Source of the DNA: Pseudomonadota bacterium | Lineage (GTDB): Bacteria > Desulfobacterota > Anaeroferrophillalia > Anaeroferrophillales > Tharpellaceae | Assembly (NCBI GenBank): GCA_015486505.1 | Contig: WFRP01000240.1 | Location: 1-13,097, forward strand | DNA: 13,097 bases | Direction of reading: 5' to 3' | Part shown: positions 5,364 to 12,857 of the stretch, in pieces | Position numbering within the stretch: position 1 is the first letter of the stretch | Layout: each line of letters starts with the position of its first letter | The notes under the pieces: generated by a model | What the model saw: the letters and a program-made list of their open reading frames with translations, nothing else | What the model was told of the DNA's origin: nothing | Databases searched by the model: none | Program-made: the position numbers and the translations under genes

Positions 5364-7007
5364 TTATTTTCCCGCAACTTCTTCTTTAAGTCGCTTCATA
5401 TGGCCGCGGCCTAAGCCTTTGACTTCGTAACCGGCGGCGAAAAAGGTTTTGATCTGCTCGTCGCTGAGCATGGCAAAACAGTCAATAATGACTGCGGGGT
5501 TGCCGACCATGGCAATAATCTGTTCCGGTTCAAGTTCCTGATAAGCGTCGTGGCGCACGGCCAGAATGACCGCGTCAACCCCCTTGAGAGAAGCTTCAAG
5601 ATCTTTACTTATCCGGATATCGGTAAGAGTCTCCTGATTACGGAAAAAGCGGGACCAGGAGTGGCCGGGTGCCGGGTAAGAATCCTGTTTTTCAAGTTCC
5701 CACCAATGCTTGACATAAGGGTCATGCACCTGCACATCGGCGCCCATTTCGGTAAGTTTACGGACAATCAATTCGGAACCGCTGTAGCGGGTATCACCGA
5801 CATCTTCACGATATGAAGCCCCTAAGACCAGAACCCGGGCAGCGGCGACAATCTTGCTTTGGTTACGGAGGCCGTCACGAACCAGGCCGGCGACATGGAG
5901 AGCCCGGGTATCGTTGATATCGATTGCCGCCGGGGTTATTTTGAAGATGTCATCTTCAAAGCCCATCAGAGTATGGTAGGACCAGACGCCCAGGCCCCCG
6001 TCTTTGGGCAGGCAGTAACCGCCGATACCGGGGCCAGGAAAGATCATATTGGAATGCGTCGGGCGCACCTTAATGGCTTCAACTACTTTGGGAAGATCAA
6101 CCCCATTGCGCTCTGCAAACAAGCTCCACTCATGCATAAAGGCCAAGGTGGTGGCACGATATGAGTTTTCAACTATTTTACAGGTTTCACTCTCGATCGG
6201 CCGATCCATAACGGTTAAGGGAAATTTTTCAACATTTAAAACTGCGGAGAGAAATTTCACCACCCGCTCGCGGGCGGTTTGATTAATGCCGCTGCAGACC
6301 CGCCAGAAATCACGGATTGAAGCCACATATTCACGCCCCGGCATAACCCTTTCGTAGGAGTGCGACAGCAGCGGCTCGCTATCCTGCAGGCCGCGTTCGG
6401 CAAAAGCCCGTTTAAATATGGGATAGGCGACAAATTCAGTGGTTCCCGGCGGAACTGTGGTTTCGATAAGCACCAGACAATCGGGATTGATTCGGGCGGC
6501 AATAATCCCTAAACTCTCTTCGAGGGCGGCGATATCGGCCCGGCCCTGACGGACGTTACCGAGACATTCTTTGAGGTAATCACACTGAACATCAACCACC
6601 ACGACATCGGCTAAAGCCAGAACATCGTAGGAAAAGGTTGCGGTCAGGGTTTTCTTTTCACAAACACAGCGTTCAATCATCGGGGCGACTTCCGGATCTT
6701 CGGCTTCAACCGGGGCGATACCGCGATTCAAATAGTGAATTTTCCAGAAAGAACGTTCTGACGGGCGCTGCATCCCGATTACAAATTTAGTCGGTTTTCC
6801 GGTCTCTTTATCACAGGAATCCGCCACCACCCCGGCCATTACCGCCCCGACAAAGCCCACCCCCATAACAATCACAATTTCCTGCCCCAGAGCTTTATGT
6901 TCTTTAGCCAGCGCTTCAAGCCGCTGATTTTCGGCCTGATAATCAGCTTCAACCGGCAGCGGAAATTGCTCACCATTGGGGCTGACGGAAGTTTTAATAT
7001 CGGTCAT
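5364..7007 (-). CDS. Nucleotide-sugar dehydrogenase (UDP-glucose/UDP-HexNAc 6-dehydrogenase family)
   Basis: The enzyme oxidises C6 of a nucleotide sugar to a uronic acid with two NAD+. From the ATG at 7007 (547 residues) it shows the NAD loop GVGFVG (49-54), the ETTVPPGTTE segment, the Lys277/Asn281 helix (ETCKIVENSYRA), and the catalytic loop GPGIGGYCLPKD with Cys332 and Asp336. The C-terminal substrate-binding domain ends in GYEVKGLGRGH. All catalytic residues are present. The protein is about 100 residues longer than typical 430-450-residue members, with an extra N-terminal helix-rich stretch of about 45 residues. The active-site loop mixes UDP-glucose-type (CLPKD) and UDP-HexNAc-type (GPGIGG) features, so the substrate is left open. 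It lies between gmd and fcl and probably feeds the same polysaccharide. Confidence 0.88.
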   Translation of the reverse strand: MTDIKTSVSPNGEQFPLPVEADYQAENQRLEALAKEHKALGQEIVIVMGVGFVGAVMAGVVADSCDKETGKPTKFVIGMQRPSERSFWKIHYLNRGIAPVEAEDPEVAPMIERCVCEKKTLTATFSYDVLALADVVVVDVQCDYLKECLGNVRQGRADIAALEESLGIIAARINPDCLVLIETTVPPGTTEFVAYPIFKRAFAERGLQDSEPLLSHSYERVMPGREYVASIRDFWRVCSGINQTARERVVKFLSAVLNVEKFPLTVMDRPIESETCKIVENSYRATTLAFMHEWSLFAERNGVDLPKVVEAIKVRPTHSNMIFPGPGIGGYCLPKDGGLGVWSYHTLMGFEDDIFKITPAAIDINDTRALHVAGLVRDGLRNQSKIVAAARVLVLGASYREDVGDTRYSGSELIVRKLTEMGADVQVHDPYVKHWWELEKQDSYPAPGHSWSRFFRNQETLTDIRISKDLEASLKGVDAVILAVRHDAYQELEPEQIIAMVGNPAVIIDCFAMLSDEQIKTFFAAGYEVKGLGRGHMKRLKEEVAGK

Positions 7008-7014
7008 CGGTATT

Positions 7015-7020
7015 CTCCTT
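7015..7020 (-). promoter_or_regulatory. Ribosome binding site deciding the dehydrogenase start
   Basis: AAGGAG lies 7 nt upstream of the ATG at 7007. This decides against the longer frame that would begin with TTG at 7034, whose start codon lies upstream of this site and has no such signal. Confidence 0.8.
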
Positions 7021-7052
7021 GAGCAGCCAAGCAAATTGTTAAAATGTTTTTC

Positions 7053-7226
7053 TTTAATTGGGGTCAGAGTAAAATTAGTGCCTTACAGGTTATTTTCTGC
7101 ACAAAAAACAAGATTTAATAATCAGAAAATGTTCTGATAAGAGTACTTATTTGCGGGCCGCAAGGCCCTGTTTGGGTTGCGGGAGTTGTTCCCGCATTAG
7201 ATTTAATTTTACTCTGACCCCAATTA
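7053..7226. mobile_element. Miniature inverted-repeat element with perfect 23-bp ends
   Basis: The 23 bases at 7055-7077, containing GGGGTCAGAGTAAAATTA, are repeated exactly in inverted orientation at 7204-7226. Together they enclose 126 bp. No protein is encoded, so any movement would need a transposase acting in trans. The interior is almost entirely copy 1 of the modular hairpin repeat. A further partial copy of the same end follows at 7227-7245, reading TTTAATTGGGGTCACAGTG on the minus strand, which suggests repeated insertion or slippage at this spot. The element fills the gap between the gmd stop and the dehydrogenase start. Confidence 0.65.
7075..7201 (+). repeat. Modular multi-hairpin repeat, copy 1 (127 bp)
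   Basis: Three blocks match copy 2 at 9165-9328. Block A (7075-7098) carries CCTTACAGGTTATTTTCT. Block B (7124-7160) matches over 37 bp without mismatch and carries GTTCTGATAAGAGTACTTAT. Block C (7172-7201) contains the stem GCGGGA/TCCCGC. Predicted stems are ATTTTCT/AGAAAAT bridging A and B, ATAAG/CTTAT inside B, GGGCC-GCAA-GGCCC, and TGCGGGA/TCCCGCA in C. The segments between blocks (7099-7123 and 7161-7171) differ from copy 2. It could be a mobile extragenic palindrome or a structured RNA; the strand given is the one on which the blocks are written. Confidence 0.65.
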
Positions 7227-7255
7227 CACTGTGACCCCAATTAAACGGCAAAGAA

Positions 7256-8341
7256 TTACTCTTCGTGGGCGTACACCTTAAAACCCTGATTCTGACAGTA
7301 ATTATCACGCTGAGCTTCGATCAGATCCTCAGCCACCATCGAACTTACCATATCAGCAAAGCTGGTTTCCGGCTCCCAGCCCAATTTCTCTTTGGCCTTG
7401 CTCGGGTCCCCCAGAAGCAATTCAACCTCAGTCGGCCGAAAATAACGCGGATCGATTTCAACTCTGACCGTACCAGATGCCTTATCATAACCAACTTCTT
7501 CAACCCCGCGGCCGCGCCAGGCAATTTCGACCCCGATTTCAGTAAAAGCATTTTCGACAAATTCGCGCACCGTCCGGGTCTCACCGGTGGCAATCACAAA
7601 ATCATCAGGCATCTCCTGCTGCAGCATCAGCCACATCGCCTTAACATAATCCGCGGCATGGCCCCAGTCGCGCTTGGCGTCAAGATTGCCGAGATAAATT
7701 TTCTCCTGAAAGCCGAGTTTTATCCGGGCCACCGCCCGGGTAATTTTTCGGGTCACAAAAGTTTCACCCCGCAGAGGTGATTCATGGTTGAAAAGGATGC
7801 CGTTACAGGAATACATATTGTAGGCTTCACGATAATTAACCGTAATCCAATAAGCATAGACCTTGGCCGCGCCATAGGGGCTGCGGGGATAGAACGGCGT
7901 GGTTTCCCGCTGCGGCGTTTCCTGCACCAGACCAAACATCTCGCTGGTTGAAGCCTGATAGAAACGGCTCTTTTTTTCAAGACCTAAAATCCGGATAGCT
8001 TCAAGCAGGCGCAGGGTTCCTAAAGCATCACTGTTGGCCGTATATTCCGGAGTTTCAAAAGAGACTTGAACGTGACTTTGCGCCGCCAGATTATAGATCT
8101 CATCCGGCTGCACCTCCTGAATTATGCGAATCAGGTTGGTGGCATCGGTAAGATCACCATAATGCATCTTGAAATGAACGTCGGTTTCGTGCAAATCACG
8201 ATAAAGGTGGTCAACCCGGGCCGTGTTAAAAGATGATGAACGCCGCTTAATCCCATGAACCTCATAACCTTTTCCGAGCAGCAGTTCTGCCAGATAGGCG
8301 CCATCCTGACCGGTAACCCCGGTAATCAATGCTTTTTTCAA
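7256..8341 (-). CDS. gmd: GDP-mannose 4,6-dehydratase
   Basis: Gmd converts GDP-D-mannose to GDP-4-keto-6-deoxy-D-mannose, the first step to GDP-L-fucose (also GDP-rhamnose or perosamine). With a TTG start at 8341 the protein has 361 residues, the family size. It shows the NADP loop GVTGQDG (8-14), STSEMFG with Thr132 and Glu134, YPRSPYGAAK with the Tyr156/Lys160 pair, NHESPLRGETFVTRKI, and GNLDAKRDWGHAADYVKAMW, all hallmark Gmd motifs. The TTG is chosen because GAGGAG lies 7 nt upstream and the protein then begins MKKALITG as expected; the frame could be extended upstream to 8431, but that runs into the promoter. The product is the substrate of Fcl, encoded downstream on the same strand. Confidence 0.96.
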   Translation of the reverse strand: MKKALITGVTGQDGAYLAELLLGKGYEVHGIKRRSSSFNTARVDHLYRDLHETDVHFKMHYGDLTDATNLIRIIQEVQPDEIYNLAAQSHVQVSFETPEYTANSDALGTLRLLEAIRILGLEKKSRFYQASTSEMFGLVQETPQRETTPFYPRSPYGAAKVYAYWITVNYREAYNMYSCNGILFNHESPLRGETFVTRKITRAVARIKLGFQEKIYLGNLDAKRDWGHAADYVKAMWLMLQQEMPDDFVIATGETRTVREFVENAFTEIGVEIAWRGRGVEEVGYDKASGTVRVEIDPRYFRPTEVELLLGDPSKAKEKLGWEPETSFADMVSSMVAEDLIEAQRDNYCQNQGFKVYAHEE

Positions 8342-8348
8342 ATTTTTT

Positions 8349-8354
8349 CTCCTC
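8349..8354 (-). promoter_or_regulatory. Ribosome binding site supporting a TTG start for gmd
   Basis: GAGGAG lies 7 nt upstream of the TTG at 8341. No ATG or GTG with a comparable site lies nearby in frame, so a non-ATG start is well supported. Confidence 0.75.
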
Positions 8355-8403
8355 AAATAATTTACATCGGTAACTTTAACCATAATCTGGAAAAAACATC
8401 CCT

Positions 8404-8431
8404 GCTTTACACTATATAAATTAGTTGTCAA
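8404..8431 (-). promoter_or_regulatory. Candidate gmd promoter
   Basis: On the minus strand a perfect -35 hexamer TTGACA (8431-8426) is followed after 16 nt by TAAAGC (8409-8404), a weak -10 match. The intervening and following DNA is A/T-rich. It lies 63 nt upstream of the TTG start, in the divergent gap between gmd and rnhA, so it would drive gmd and possibly the genes after it. Confidence 0.45.
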
Positions 8432-8617
8432 GTAGTATCCTGCACAAAGTCCGGACCGACACCTGCAAACGGGATTAAATATCTACATCTTGAATAATGA
8501 AATATTTTCGCTTGAATTCAAACATGATCAATGCTAGTTTCAGAGATTGTAACAATCTACACAAATCTACTTCAGTCCAAGAAAAATATTACTGTTTTTT
8601 TAAGGAACATGCAACTT

Positions 8618-9088
8618 ATGAAGGACGTAAAAATCTACACCGATGGCGGTTGTATCGGCAATCCCGGCCCCGGAGGCTATGGCGTGGTTTTGCTGTTTGG
8701 TGAGCATCGTAAAGAGCTTGCCGACGGTTTCAGGGAAACCACCAATAACCGGATGGAACTTCTAGCCTGCATAAAAGGGCTTGCCGCCTTAAAAGAGAGA
8801 TGTCGGGTTGAGCTTTACAGTGATTCTAAATATGTGGTTGACGGCATCAACAAGGGCTGGGCCCAACGCTGGCAGAAAAACAACTGGGTAAGGAACAAAA
8901 AAACCGGAGATCGTGCCGTCAATCCCGACCTTTGGCAGCAGTTACTGGATCTCATCAAACAACACGATGTTACCCTGAACTGGGTCAAAGGCCACGCCGG
9001 CAATAAAGAAAATGAAGTTTGCGACCAACTCGCCAATGCGGCCGCCCGCAGTAATTCTGAAAAAATTGATCCAGGCTATAAGGGCTGA
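8618..9088 (+). CDS. rnhA: Ribonuclease HI
   Basis: RNase HI cuts the RNA strand of RNA-DNA hybrids, removing primers and R-loops in the cytosol. The 156-residue protein matches the usual 150-160. Its active-site set is complete: Asp9 in YTDGG, Glu47 in NNRMELLA, Asp69 in LYSDSKYV, His126 in KGHAG and Asp136 in EVCDQLANAA, together with the substrate-binding loop GNPGPGGYG. The basic protrusion typical of the E. coli type is present as WAQRWQKNNWVRNKK. The ATG at 8618 is preferred because the protein then begins MKDVKIYTDGG like its relatives. An ATG three codons earlier (8609) sits only 2 nt after AAGGA, and the frame extends without family similarity back to 8531. It is divergent from gmd and followed by a terminator-like hairpin. 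Confidence 0.95.
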   Translation: MKDVKIYTDGGCIGNPGPGGYGVVLLFGEHRKELADGFRETTNNRMELLACIKGLAALKERCRVELYSDSKYVVDGINKGWAQRWQKNNWVRNKKTGDRAVNPDLWQQLLDLIKQHDVTLNWVKGHAGNKENEVCDQLANAAARSNSEKIDPGYKG

Positions 9089-9122
9089 AAAGGCGATTAA
9101 GGACAGAAAGAAGTTAACTGCC

Positions 9123-9145
9123 AAACAGCTATAGCTCTGTTTTTT
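9123..9145 (+). terminator. Candidate intrinsic terminator after rnhA
   Basis: AAACAG (9123-9128) pairs with CTGTTT (9137-9142) around an 8-nt loop (CTATAGCT), followed by three more T residues. It begins 34 nt after the rnhA stop. The stem is short and A/T-rich, so strength is uncertain. Confidence 0.45.
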
Positions 9146-9164
9146 AGTACCTCAACTTTCTGAT

Positions 9165-9328
9165 TTAGTACCTTACAGGTTATTTTCTTGTTTTTTTCGA
9201 CAGTTTTTTTTCAACTGTAAAAACAAGAAAATGTTCTGATAAGAGTACTTATTTGCGGGCCGGCGGATTGCCCCTGGGTGCGGGCCGAAAAGGCTCGATT
9301 GGGTTGCGGGATCTGTTCCCGCATTAGA
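9165..9328 (+). repeat. Modular multi-hairpin repeat, copy 2 (164 bp)
   Basis: Blocks A (9165-9188, one mismatch), B (9226-9262, identical over 37 bp) and C (9299-9328, two mismatches) match copy 1 at 7075-7201. The first spacer (9189-9225) extends the A/B stem: ATTTTCTTGTTTTT pairs with AAAAACAAGAAAAT, with an inner ACAGTT/AACTGT. The second spacer repeats GCGGGCCG, as if about 26 bp had been inserted, and ends with CGGGCC-GAAAA-GGCTCG, a stem equivalent to GGGCC-GCAA-GGCCC of copy 1. This copy lacks the GGGGTCAGAGTAAAATTA ends. A pair of GAAACCTGA direct repeats (9327-9335 and 9337-9345) abuts its right end. It lies between rnhA and the alaC promoter. Confidence 0.65.
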
Positions 9329-9355
9329 AACCTGAGGAAACCTGAACTGTATATA

Positions 9356-9384
9356 TTGAAAAAGAGCCGGAAACATGTTATGCT
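9356..9384 (+). promoter_or_regulatory. Promoter of the alaC-hom-mqnD operon
   Basis: TTGAAA (9356-9361) and TATGCT (9379-9384) are spaced by 17 nt, matching sigma-70 hexamers at 5 and 4 of 6 positions. The predicted start of transcription leaves a leader of about 60 nt before alaC. I see no attenuator or riboswitch in that leader. Confidence 0.55.
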
Positions 9385-9450
9385 TACGGATTCCCTTATA
9401 AAACAAACCGGCTGCAATCGCAAAGAACTTTAAATCAGGTACTAATCGTC

Positions 9451-10617
9451 ATGGAAGAATTTAATCGCATCAAACGACTCCCGCCCTATGTTTTCGCTAC
9501 AGTCAATGAGCTTAAAATGAAGGCGCGTCAGGCTGGCGAAGATATTATCGATCTCGGCATGGGCAACCCCGATTTACCGACGCCGCAACATATTGTTGAT
9601 AAAGCTTCGGAGGCGCTTTATAACCCCCGCAACCATCGCTACTCGGTTTCCCGCGGGATTCCGCATCTGCGCGACGCTATCTGTGAGTGGTACGAACGTC
9701 GCTTTAACGTGACCCTGGATCCTGAAGACGAAGCGATTGCCACAATCGGCGCCAAGGAAGGGCTTTCCCATCTGGCTTTAGCGACAATCGACCCCGGTGA
9801 TGTGGTTTTTGTGCCGTCGCCGGCCTACCCGATTCATCCCTATTCCGTAATTATTGCCGGGGGTGACCTGCGCAGTATTCCGCTCTCCCCGGAGCGTGAT
9901 TTTTTTGATGATCTCCAGGCGGCGACCAAACTCACCTGGCCGCGCCCGAAGATGATGATTCTAAGTTTTCCCCATAACCCGACAACAACCGTAGTCGATC
10001 TTGATTTCTTCCAGAAAATTGTTGATTATGCGCGCGAAAACGACATTCTCATAGTCCACGATTTCGCCTACGCCGATCTGATTTTTGACGATTACAAAGC
10101 GCCTTCAATTATGGAAATTGACGGCGCCCGTGATGTCGCGGTTGAATTTGTTTCGCTTTCGAAAAGTTACAGTATGGCCGGCTGGCGGGTCGGCTTCTGC
10201 GTCGGCAACAAACGCATGATTCACGCGCTGACCCGGATCAAAAGTTATCTTGATTACGGTATGTTCCAACCCCTGCAGATCGCCGCGATCACGGCTTTAC
10301 GCGGAGATCAGAGCTGCGTTACGGAAATTGTCAATACCTATCGTGAACGCCGTGATGTTTTATGTGAAGGCCTGAACCGGATCGGCTGGAAAATCACGAA
10401 ACCAAAAGCGACAATGTTCGCCTGGGCCAAAATCCCGGAGCAGCATCTGAGCCTGGGCTCACTTGAATTTGCCAAAAAATTAATCCGGGAGACCAAGGTC
10501 GCGGTCTCTCCCGGAATCGGCTTCGGCGAATATGGCGATGAGCATGTGCGCTTCGCCCTGGTCGAAAATGAACACCGTATCCGCCAGGCTATCCGCGGTT
10601 TGCGCAACATAATGTAA
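9451..10617 (+). CDS. alaC: PLP-dependent aminotransferase, AlaC type (glutamate-pyruvate aminotransferase)
   Basis: This fold-type I aminotransferase transfers an amino group between glutamate and a keto acid, in AlaC pyruvate to alanine. The 388-residue protein carries the N-terminal DLGMGNPDLPTP, FPHNPTT with Asn176, HDFAYADL with Asp204 and Tyr207 for PLP, and SLSKSYSMAGWRVGF with the Schiff-base Lys238. The C-terminal EHVRFALVEN carries the Arg that binds the substrate carboxylate. KSYSMAGWR and the overall length fit the AlaC/YfdZ branch better than AspC, though substrate choice cannot be proven from sequence. The ribosome binding site is weak (AGGT, about 11 nt away). It is first in an operon, 29 nt before hom, a pairing I recall from Geobacter-like genomes. 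Confidence 0.88.
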   Translation: MEEFNRIKRLPPYVFATVNELKMKARQAGEDIIDLGMGNPDLPTPQHIVDKASEALYNPRNHRYSVSRGIPHLRDAICEWYERRFNVTLDPEDEAIATIGAKEGLSHLALATIDPGDVVFVPSPAYPIHPYSVIIAGGDLRSIPLSPERDFFDDLQAATKLTWPRPKMMILSFPHNPTTTVVDLDFFQKIVDYARENDILIVHDFAYADLIFDDYKAPSIMEIDGARDVAVEFVSLSKSYSMAGWRVGFCVGNKRMIHALTRIKSYLDYGMFQPLQIAAITALRGDQSCVTEIVNTYRERRDVLCEGLNRIGWKITKPKATMFAWAKIPEQHLSLGSLEFAKKLIRETKVAVSPGIGFGEYGDEHVRFALVENEHRIRQAIRGLRNIM

Positions 10618-10646
10618 AAACTTTCATTTATAAGGTTTCAACGACA

Positions 10647-11960
10647 ATGAAAAACATCAATATCGGACTTATCGGTTTCGGCACCATCGGCGCCGGGGTT
10701 GCAAAAATTCTTTTGGAAAACGACAAAATCATCAGCCGCCGGCTCGGGGCTCAACTTGAGCTTAAGAAAATTGCCGATCTTGACGTCACCACGGATCGCG
10801 GCGTCAAGGTTCCGGACGGTATTCTGACAACTGAAGTCAATGAAGTTATCGGCAATCCGGAGATTGATATCGTCATCGAATTAATCGGCGGCTATGAACC
10901 GGCCCGCACCTTTGTTGAACGGGCCTTGAACAGCCGCCAGAGCGTGGTTACCGCCAACAAGGCCCTGCTCGCCAAATTCGGCAATGAGCTTTTTGCCGCC
11001 GCCAAAGCCAACGGCATCGATCTCTATTATGAAGCCAGCGTCGCCGGCGGCATCCCGATTATCAAAACCCTGCGGGAAGCTTTAGCCGGAAACCGGATTA
11101 ATTCCGTCTGCGGCATCCTCAACGGCACCTGCAACTATATTCTCACCAAAATGGGCGATGAAGGCGCTGATTTCGCCGAAGTCTTAAAAAGCGCCCAGGA
11201 ATTAGGTTACGCTGAAGCCGACCCGACTTTTGATGTTGAAGGCATCGACACCGCCCATAAACTCGCACTGCTGACAGCTTTGGCCTTTGCCACCGAGATT
11301 GATTTTGCCGCCATCCATGTTGAGGGCATCACCAATATCAAACCGGTCGATTTTGCCTTTGCCCGCGAGTTCGGCTACAAGATCAAACTGCTGGCGATCG
11401 CTAAAAATGAAGCCGGCCGCATCGAGGCCCGCGTCCACCCGACCATGATTCCCAAAGAGCATATGCTGGCCAAAATTGACGATGTTTTCAACGCCGTCTT
11501 TGTCAATGCCGATGCCCTGGGGCCGAGTCTTTATTACGGCCAGGGGGCCGGCATGATGGCGACCGCCAGCGCCGTGGTTGGTGATCTGGTCGATATCGCC
11601 CGCAACCTTAACAGCGACAACCTGCGCCGGATTCCGGATCTAAGTTTTCAGGAAAACCAAATCAAACCCGGCAATTACCGGCCGATGAGTGAAATCAGCA
11701 GCCAGTATTATATCAGATTTTCAGCCCACGATAAAACCTCTGTGCTCTCCCGCATTGCCGGCATTCTCGGCAGTCACAACATCAGTATCGCCTCGGTTAT
11801 TCAGCAGGGCGGCGGCGACGGTGACGCGGTGACGGTGCCGATCGTTATGCAGACCCATAAAGCCCTGGAAAAAAATCTGCGCGCAGCTTTAGACGAAATC
11901 GACCAGCTCGACATAATTGCGGCACCGACCGCGGTTATCCGGATGGAGAGTGAGCTCTAG
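10647..11960 (+). CDS. hom: Homoserine dehydrogenase with C-terminal ACT domain
   Basis: The enzyme reduces aspartate-4-semialdehyde to homoserine, the branch point to threonine and methionine. In 437 residues it has the NAD(P) loop GFGTIGAGV (10-18), VTANKALLA with Lys105, YEASVAGGIPII, ILNGTCNYILTKM, and the catalytic GIDTAHKLALL with Asp201 and Lys205. An ACT domain follows from about 353 (YYIRFSAHDKTSVLSRIAGI). The ACT domain is the usual site of threonine feedback inhibition. It is the monofunctional form, with no fused aspartokinase. It follows alaC by 29 nt and its stop overlaps the mqnD start by one base, so the three genes are very likely co-transcribed. Confidence 0.95.
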   Translation: MKNINIGLIGFGTIGAGVAKILLENDKIISRRLGAQLELKKIADLDVTTDRGVKVPDGILTTEVNEVIGNPEIDIVIELIGGYEPARTFVERALNSRQSVVTANKALLAKFGNELFAAAKANGIDLYYEASVAGGIPIIKTLREALAGNRINSVCGILNGTCNYILTKMGDEGADFAEVLKSAQELGYAEADPTFDVEGIDTAHKLALLTALAFATEIDFAAIHVEGITNIKPVDFAFAREFGYKIKLLAIAKNEAGRIEARVHPTMIPKEHMLAKIDDVFNAVFVNADALGPSLYYGQGAGMMATASAVVGDLVDIARNLNSDNLRRIPDLSFQENQIKPGNYRPMSEISSQYYIRFSAHDKTSVLSRIAGILGSHNISIASVIQQGGGDGDAVTVPIVMQTHKALEKNLRAALDEIDQLDIIAAPTAVIRMESEL

Positions 11961-12841
11961 TGGAAAACCAATCATCCGCAAACAGCGAATCGCCGATCAC
12001 CCTGGCCTACAGTGTCGATTCCGACGATCTTTTTATGTTTTACGCCCTGCTTGAAGGGAAAATTGATACAAAAGGGTTAATTTTCGCACATCAGCGCCAG
12101 GATACGCTGGCCCTGAATGATTTGGCGGCAAGCAATTCAGTTGATATTACGGCGGTCTCAATCCGGGCCTATGCCGATATCTGTGATGATTATCTGCTCC
12201 TGCCCCACGGCGGCAGTATCGGGGTCAATTACGGCCCGCTGGTTTTAAGCCGCGCCCCCATGCGCCCGGAAGAGCTGAGCGGAAAAATAATCTCAATCCC
12301 CGGTTTTTCAACCACCGCCTATCTGGTTTTCAAGCTGATCTGCCCCGATTTTACCGCGAAAGTCATCCCCATCAGCCCCTTTGAAAAAACCTTTGCCACC
12401 CTGCGGGCGGGAGAAGTTGAGGCGGCGGTGGTTATTCACGAAGGCAACCTCACTTATAAAGAACGGGGCTTTCATAAGGTTCTCGATTTAGGTCAATGGT
12501 GGTGGCGGGAAACCGGGCTGCCCTTGCCGTTGGGCGGCAATGTCATCCGCAAAGCCCTCGGCGCCGAAAGGATTAAAACCATCTCCGCCCTGCTCCGTCA
12601 AAGCATCGCTTACGCGCTTGATAACCGGGATGAAGTAATTGATTATCTGCTCGCCCGGGAAATCCGCCAGGATCCGGCCTTGAATGACCGTAAACTGCTC
12701 GATAAATACCTTGGTCTTTACGCGAATCAGGATACGCTCGAATATCCCGAGGCCGCGCGCACCGGCATAGTTGAACTTTTCCGGCGCGGTTTGGAAGCGG
12801 GTATCATCAAAAAACCCGTAACTGTCGAATTTGCCCCTTAA
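11960..12841 (+). CDS. mqnD: 1,4-dihydroxy-6-naphthoate synthase (futalosine menaquinone pathway)
   Basis: MqnD converts cyclic dehypoxanthine futalosine to 1,4-dihydroxy-6-naphthoate. The 293-residue protein has the periplasmic-binding-protein-like fold of the family but no signal peptide, so it is cytosolic. Visible family motifs are LAYSVDSDDLFMFYALLEG (14-32), the HGGSIGVNYGP loop (83-93), VVIHEGNLTY with the catalytic His160, and WWWRETGLPLPLGGNV (180-195), a segment typical of MqnD. MqnA shares the fold but lacks the HEG-TY and LPLGGN signatures. Translation starts at a GTG sharing its G with the hom stop codon (TAGTG), implying translational coupling. The presence of MqnD indicates menaquinone made by the futalosine route, as in many anaerobes. 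Confidence 0.88.
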   Translation: MENQSSANSESPITLAYSVDSDDLFMFYALLEGKIDTKGLIFAHQRQDTLALNDLAASNSVDITAVSIRAYADICDDYLLLPHGGSIGVNYGPLVLSRAPMRPEELSGKIISIPGFSTTAYLVFKLICPDFTAKVIPISPFEKTFATLRAGEVEAAVVIHEGNLTYKERGFHKVLDLGQWWWRETGLPLPLGGNVIRKALGAERIKTISALLRQSIAYALDNRDEVIDYLLAREIRQDPALNDRKLLDKYLGLYANQDTLEYPEAARTGIVELFRRGLEAGIIKKPVTVEFAP

Positions 12842-12857
12842 AATAAAAATTTCAGGT

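Noticed and set aside
5859..6164. 101-codon plus-strand open frame antisense to the dehydrogenase
   Set aside because: It is explained by the codon pattern of the real gene on the opposite strand.
7265..7780. 171-codon plus-strand open frame antisense to gmd
   Set aside because: It is entirely a shadow of the strongly supported gmd gene and shows no family motif.
8342..8431. N-terminal extension of gmd by 30 residues
   Set aside because: It would start inside the TTGACA -35 box; the extra residues match nothing in the family, while TTG at 8341 has a good ribosome binding site.
8449..8521. Short palindromes GTCCGGAC and TTGAATTCAA in the gmd-rnhA gap
   Set aside because: Palindromes of 8-10 bp are expected by chance at this frequency, and nothing ties them to the promoters.
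8531..8617. N-terminal extension of rnhA by 29 residues
   Set aside because: The extra residues resemble no RNase HI N-terminus, and the family starts directly before the K-I-Y-T-D-G strand.
7075..9328. Retron or diversity-generating retroelement explanation for the modular repeats
   Set aside because: No reverse transcriptase gene and no template/variable repeat pair are present in the window.
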